In this document: positions 60,839-64,000 of the stretch, one piece after another
Layout: each line of letters starts with the position of its first letter
How positions within the stretch are numbered: position 1 is the first letter of the stretch
From: G965229605 sp965229605
Lineage (GTDB): Bacteria > Pseudomonadota > Alphaproteobacteria > CBDDJK01
Assembly (NCBI GenBank): GCA_965229605.1
Contig: OZ245892.1
Span: forward strand, 930,001 to 994,000
DNA: 64,000 bases
Reading direction: 5' to 3'
Notes under the pieces: generated by a model
What the model saw: only the letters and a program-made list of their open reading frames with translations
Told to the model about the DNA's origin: nothing
Databases searched by the model: none
Position numbers and translations under genes: made by a program

Positions 60839-61297
60839 TTATATGGCAGCCAGGACCTCGGCAACATGGCCGGGAACTTTGACTTTGGGCCAGATGCGCT
60901 GAATAACCCCGTTGCCGTCAATCAGGAATGTTGTGCGCTCGATACCGAAGTATTTACGACCATACATTGATTTTTCCTTCCAGACTCCATAAGCCTGCAC
61001 CATATCGCCTTCAAGATCACTGGCCAGACGAAAGGTCAGATCATGTTTGGCAATAAATTTGTCATGGCTTTGTGGTTTATCGCGCGAAATCCCGACGACA
61101 GCTGCCCCTTTGGCAGAAAATTGTGCAAGTTGATCACGAAAATCCTCAGCCTGGCGGGTGCAGCCCGATGTCATATCTTTGGGATAAAAATATAAAACAA
61201 GCGGATTTCCACGATAATCCTGAAGCCGGACAGCTTTGTCGCCATCACCGGGCAGATCAAAATCCGGGGCTTGATCGCCAACCTTTAAATCACTCAT
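60839..61297 (-). CDS. bcp: Thioredoxin-dependent peroxiredoxin, BCP/PrxQ type
   Basis: 152 residues from the ATG at 61297; a GTG nine bases upstream is the alternative. Reduces hydroperoxides. Peroxidatic region YFYPKDMTSGCTRQAEDFRD with the active Cys; the usual resolving Cys five residues later is replaced (TRQAEDF), so it may act as a one-Cys or atypical enzyme. GISRDKPQSHDKFIAKHDLTF and FGIERTTFLID are typical BCP segments. First of bcp-ubiK-recA on the minus strand. Confidence 0.92.
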   Translation of the reverse strand: MSDLKVGDQAPDFDLPGDGDKAVRLQDYRGNPLVLYFYPKDMTSGCTRQAEDFRDQLAQFSAKGAAVVGISRDKPQSHDKFIAKHDLTFRLASDLEGDMVQAYGVWKEKSMYGRKYFGIERTTFLIDGNGVIQRIWPKVKVPGHVAEVLAAI

Positions 61298-61324
61298 GGC
61301 CTTCACCTGCTTTCGTTAGACAGA

Positions 61325-63682
61325 TTATTTTGTTGTGGCGACATAAACGCCATCCCAGTCATCAGGCGGTGGATTTTCCTGATAGTCAAGCAAGCGTTTT
61401 TTGTAAACCGCGTAAAACCCGTCCATCTCCCCACCAAGCTGGCCCTGACAGGTCTTTAAAGCCTCCAATGCGCCCTCCCAGTCCATTTGCCGGTAAGCCG
61501 CAAGCATTTTTTCATGGACAGGAACCAGATTTTGAAATTCTGGATCTGTGCGCATTTCTGCCGGTCCCGGGACGGTATAAATAGTCACGGCCTCTGTCTT
61601 GCCCTTGACGGCGATCTGGTCAAGCTCAAGCACCGGCATGGTTTCAGTGATTTCATCGGCAGTTTCGGGCCCAATGACAATCTTCACACCATAATCCTTG
61701 GACTGGCCTTCCAGACGGGCTGCCAGATTAACCGCATCCCCCAGAACCGAATAGTCAAAACGCTGATCAGACCCCATGTTGCCAACCACTACATCGCCGG
61801 TATTGATGCCAATACCAATGCGCAGGGGCAGGAATTGAATACCGGCCTCTTTGGCTTCTTCCTCGCGCTCGGCATTCAGGGCTTCAAGCGCGGTGAACAT
61901 GGAAAGAGCGGCCTGACAGGCATGAAGCTCCTGCTCCGGGTCTTCAATCGGGGCATTCCAGAAAGCCATAATGCAATCGCCCATATATTTATCAATCGTG
62001 CCGCGCACGCTGAGGATTTCGTTGGTGAGCGGGGTTAGCAGGCGGTTGATCAGCTTGGTCAGGCCTTGCGGATCCGTTTTATATTGTTCTGAAATCGTTG
62101 TGAAGCCGCGCACGTCACAAAAGAGCAATGTCATCCGCCGGGTGTCGCCGCCAAGGCGTAACTGTTCGGGATGTTCCGCCAGTTGTTCGACCAGGTCCGG
62201 GGAAAGATACTGGGCAAAAGCGGTTCGCACTTGCCGTTTTTCCTGAGCATCGCGGGCATAGTTGGAAAAGGCGGTGACAGCAAAGATGGTCAGCACCAGC
62301 CCGCTGCCATATGTCACGTCCAGCAGCAGGCTTTGAGACACAAACAGATACCAGCTGGTTGCGACCAGGCTGCCGATGCCGATGCTCAAGAATAAAAGGG
62401 TTAACATTGGGCCAACCCGTGGAATAAAGAAGATCAGCAAGACCCCGATAAAGGAGGATATCAAAATCTCGAGCGTTATCATATAGAAGGGATAGCTCAG
62501 GTAATCCTCGGCCAGAATATTTTCAATAACATTGGCGTGGACTTCAACCCCGGGCAGACGTGGGGCAATCGGGGTTGCCCGAATATCGACCAGCCCGACC
62601 GCAGAGGTGCCAAGCAGACCCATTGTGCCGCGCAATCGTTCGGGAGGCACGCGTTTATTCAGAATATCGGCGGCCGAGACATAGAGCCGTCCGTCATTAT
62701 TTCTTGTATTTGGCGCATCAGGGGAAGCGAAATACACCCAGATTCGACCATGACCATCGACTGGAATCGGGCGATTGCCCTGCGGGGTTTGCAAACCGAC
62801 GGTCTGCAACCCGCCTTGATTGACAATCGTGAAAATACTGTTGGCGCGTAAGGCCACGCGCAAGGTTTCAATCGACAAGGTCGGCTTGATCACACCTTCA
62901 ACCGACATCACCATCGGAACCCGGCGCACCACCCCGTCAACTTCTTCTTCAATCGAAAAAAGTCCAATGCCAGCAGCGACTTCTTCCAGTTCTTCAAGAT
63001 TATGGACCAGGGTCGCCTGTTCAAAAATATACTGCGTCGGGTCCGGATTCTTGACGCCTTTTGCGCCCAGCACCCCTTGCACAGAGGTAAATTTCGCCGC
63101 ATCCGGCAGCTGGTCAATCGGCTGCTCTTTGCGACCAGCCTGCCCCATCACGGTCGGAAAATTCTCCATAGCTTCTGCCAGATAGGCCTCATTTGTCTGT
63201 AACTCCCGCAGCCTGTCTGCCAGCAACGGTTGTGTGTCTTCAATATCATCCGCAAGAAAAACAGGACTCGTCCGGTCAACTTCAGGGAACACGGAGTCAA
63301 AGCCGATGGTGGTCATCTGATACTCACGCATACTGTCAAGCAAATCTGCAAGTACCCGGCGCGACCAGGGCCATTGCCCAAGCTCGGCCAGACTCTTCTC
63401 ATCAATATCAACAATCGTCACCTGGCTGGGCTCTTGCGGGGTGCGCGGAAGCATCTGATTATAGGCATCAAATGTCCGCAAACGGATGGTCTCAACCCAC
63501 CAAGGGTCCATATAACGGACAAAAAGCCCCAGCGACAGAATCAGCAGAGCCAGAATGGTCCCGCGCGAATCTTTCAGTTTTGCCCACCATCTTTCAAGCA
63601 GCGTTCCTTTCGCTGCATTATCAGAAGCAGACTCTTGTTCATTATTGTCTTGTGTGGCGGCTGATGATGCTGATTCACTCAT
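61325..63682 (-). CDS. CHASE2 sensor adenylate/guanylate cyclase
   Basis: 785 residues. One N-terminal helix (about 35-53), a periplasmic CHASE2 sensor (about 60-370), three membrane helices (about 385-470), then a class III nucleotide cyclase domain (about 510-690). Catalytic elements: metal Asp in LLFCDVRGFTTIS, KYMGDCIMAFWNAP with the second metal Asp, and FDYSVLGDAVNLAARLEG with the transition-state Asn and Arg, so it should be active, most likely as an adenylate cyclase. A short helical C-terminal part follows. Signals an unknown periplasmic cue by cAMP or cGMP. Confidence 0.93.
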   Translation of the reverse strand: MSESASSAATQDNNEQESASDNAAKGTLLERWWAKLKDSRGTILALLILSLGLFVRYMDPWWVETIRLRTFDAYNQMLPRTPQEPSQVTIVDIDEKSLAELGQWPWSRRVLADLLDSMREYQMTTIGFDSVFPEVDRTSPVFLADDIEDTQPLLADRLRELQTNEAYLAEAMENFPTVMGQAGRKEQPIDQLPDAAKFTSVQGVLGAKGVKNPDPTQYIFEQATLVHNLEELEEVAAGIGLFSIEEEVDGVVRRVPMVMSVEGVIKPTLSIETLRVALRANSIFTIVNQGGLQTVGLQTPQGNRPIPVDGHGRIWVYFASPDAPNTRNNDGRLYVSAADILNKRVPPERLRGTMGLLGTSAVGLVDIRATPIAPRLPGVEVHANVIENILAEDYLSYPFYMITLEILISSFIGVLLIFFIPRVGPMLTLLFLSIGIGSLVATSWYLFVSQSLLLDVTYGSGLVLTIFAVTAFSNYARDAQEKRQVRTAFAQYLSPDLVEQLAEHPEQLRLGGDTRRMTLLFCDVRGFTTISEQYKTDPQGLTKLINRLLTPLTNEILSVRGTIDKYMGDCIMAFWNAPIEDPEQELHACQAALSMFTALEALNAEREEEAKEAGIQFLPLRIGIGINTGDVVVGNMGSDQRFDYSVLGDAVNLAARLEGQSKDYGVKIVIGPETADEITETMPVLELDQIAVKGKTEAVTIYTVPGPAEMRTDPEFQNLVPVHEKMLAAYRQMDWEGALEALKTCQGQLGGEMDGFYAVYKKRLLDYQENPPPDDWDGVYVATTK

Positions 63683-63774
63683 TTTATAGGCTCTCTATTC
63701 ACATAAACATATTATCTGTTTCATTCTGCCCACCCTATATCTGTTTTATTCAAAATCAGTAAAAAGAAAAGTCT

Positions 63775-64000
63775 TTAAATTGCATAAGGTCGAATTGCTC
63801 CGGACGCCATGATGTCTATGAAAGGACCGTTATAGGCGCGAATATAGCCGCGTGCTTCAATTTTTCTCCCCGGAAGGTCGGTTTCTATATTTTGTATATC
63901 TGGAAAAAGTGGCAGGCTTTTAAGGCCTCTGGCAAGTCCTAAAGAGACATCCTTGCGCCATTCTGCGCCAAAATTGACATAGGTCTGACTTTTTGCCTTC
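63775..64000 (-). CDS. Thermonuclease-like protein, C-terminal fragment
   Basis: Open frame running in from beyond the window, 75 codons ending with TAA at 63775. The translation contains QTYVNFGAEWRKDVSLGL, GRKIEARGYIRAYNGPFIDI and ends IRPYAI. This resembles the C-terminal part of alphaproteobacterial SNase-like (thermonuclease family) proteins, in which a YxNFG-W-D segment and a RVRGWI-NGP segment follow the nuclease core. The nuclease residues lie outside the window. Same strand as the cyclase, 92 bp upstream. Confidence 0.55.
   Translation of the reverse strand, partial: KAKSQTYVNFGAEWRKDVSLGLARGLKSLPLFPDIQNIETDLPGRKIEARGYIRAYNGPFIDIMASGAIRPYAI

Overview
The window reads as chromosomal DNA of a heterotrophic, Gram-negative alphaproteobacterium, probably marine. 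Supporting points are a sorbitol/mannitol (Smo) ABC operon of Rhodobacter type, tripartite TctCBA and TAXI-type uptake proteins, mltG, yqgE, ubiK next to recA, a BKACE enzyme, and large outer-membrane autotransporters. The exact lineage (Rhodobacterales, Rhodospirillales or SAR116-like) cannot be fixed by reading alone. No rRNA, CRISPR array, prophage or plasmid origin was seen. There is one tRNA (Arg, anticodon ACG).

Layout. 1-2825: tctC-tctB-tctA, a tricarboxylate-type transporter on the minus strand, with tctA cut by the window edge. 3030-3510: a RelBE-type toxin-antitoxin pair. 3637-8700: smoE-F-G-K-S, polyol ABC uptake plus polyol dehydrogenase, with a strong hairpin between smoE and smoF. 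8802-10822: a 1.94-kb insertion into the 3' end of aroA, flanked by 69-bp direct repeats and carrying a fatty acid desaturase and a divergent helix-turn-helix regulator. 10706-14952: aroA and a two-gene nonulosonate-type locus (NeuB-like synthase, then a cytidylyltransferase/PseG-like fusion). 14993-22619: an orphan membrane protein, two quinone oxidoreductases, a GMC oxidoreductase, a class II aldolase-like protein, a sulfotransferase-like protein and mltG.

22690-34420 is a divergent carbohydrate locus. One arm (minus) is a Tat-exported binding protein, two permeases, an ATPase and a PfkB kinase. The other arm (plus) is a Rossmann/SAF-like oxidoreductase, acoA-acoB-acoC-like 2-oxo/diketone dehydrogenase subunits, a SorC regulator and a translationally coupled unknown protein. 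A perfect 11-bp inverted repeat sits inside the promoter between the arms. The likely job is import and breakdown of a sugar or polyol ending in acyl-CoA; the substrate is unknown.

34469-41924: tRNA-Arg, pdxJ, an alpha/beta hydrolase, a 271-bp MITE-like element, an SDR, polA (no normal start codon and a changed exonuclease residue), a BKACE enzyme and an orphan ABC ATPase. 41925-55212: an 814-bp A-rich, T-poor leader and four tandem 3-kb autotransporter genes. Two of these share a 660-bp block with only silent differences, a sign of recent gene conversion. 55297-64000: ilvC, a membrane-anchored TAXI-like protein, yqgE, hisS, recA, ubiK, bcp, a CHASE2 nucleotide cyclase and the end of a thermonuclease-like gene.

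The most unusual parts are the aroA-targeted cassette, the autotransporter array with its leader, the divergent carbohydrate/diketone locus, and the polA anomalies.
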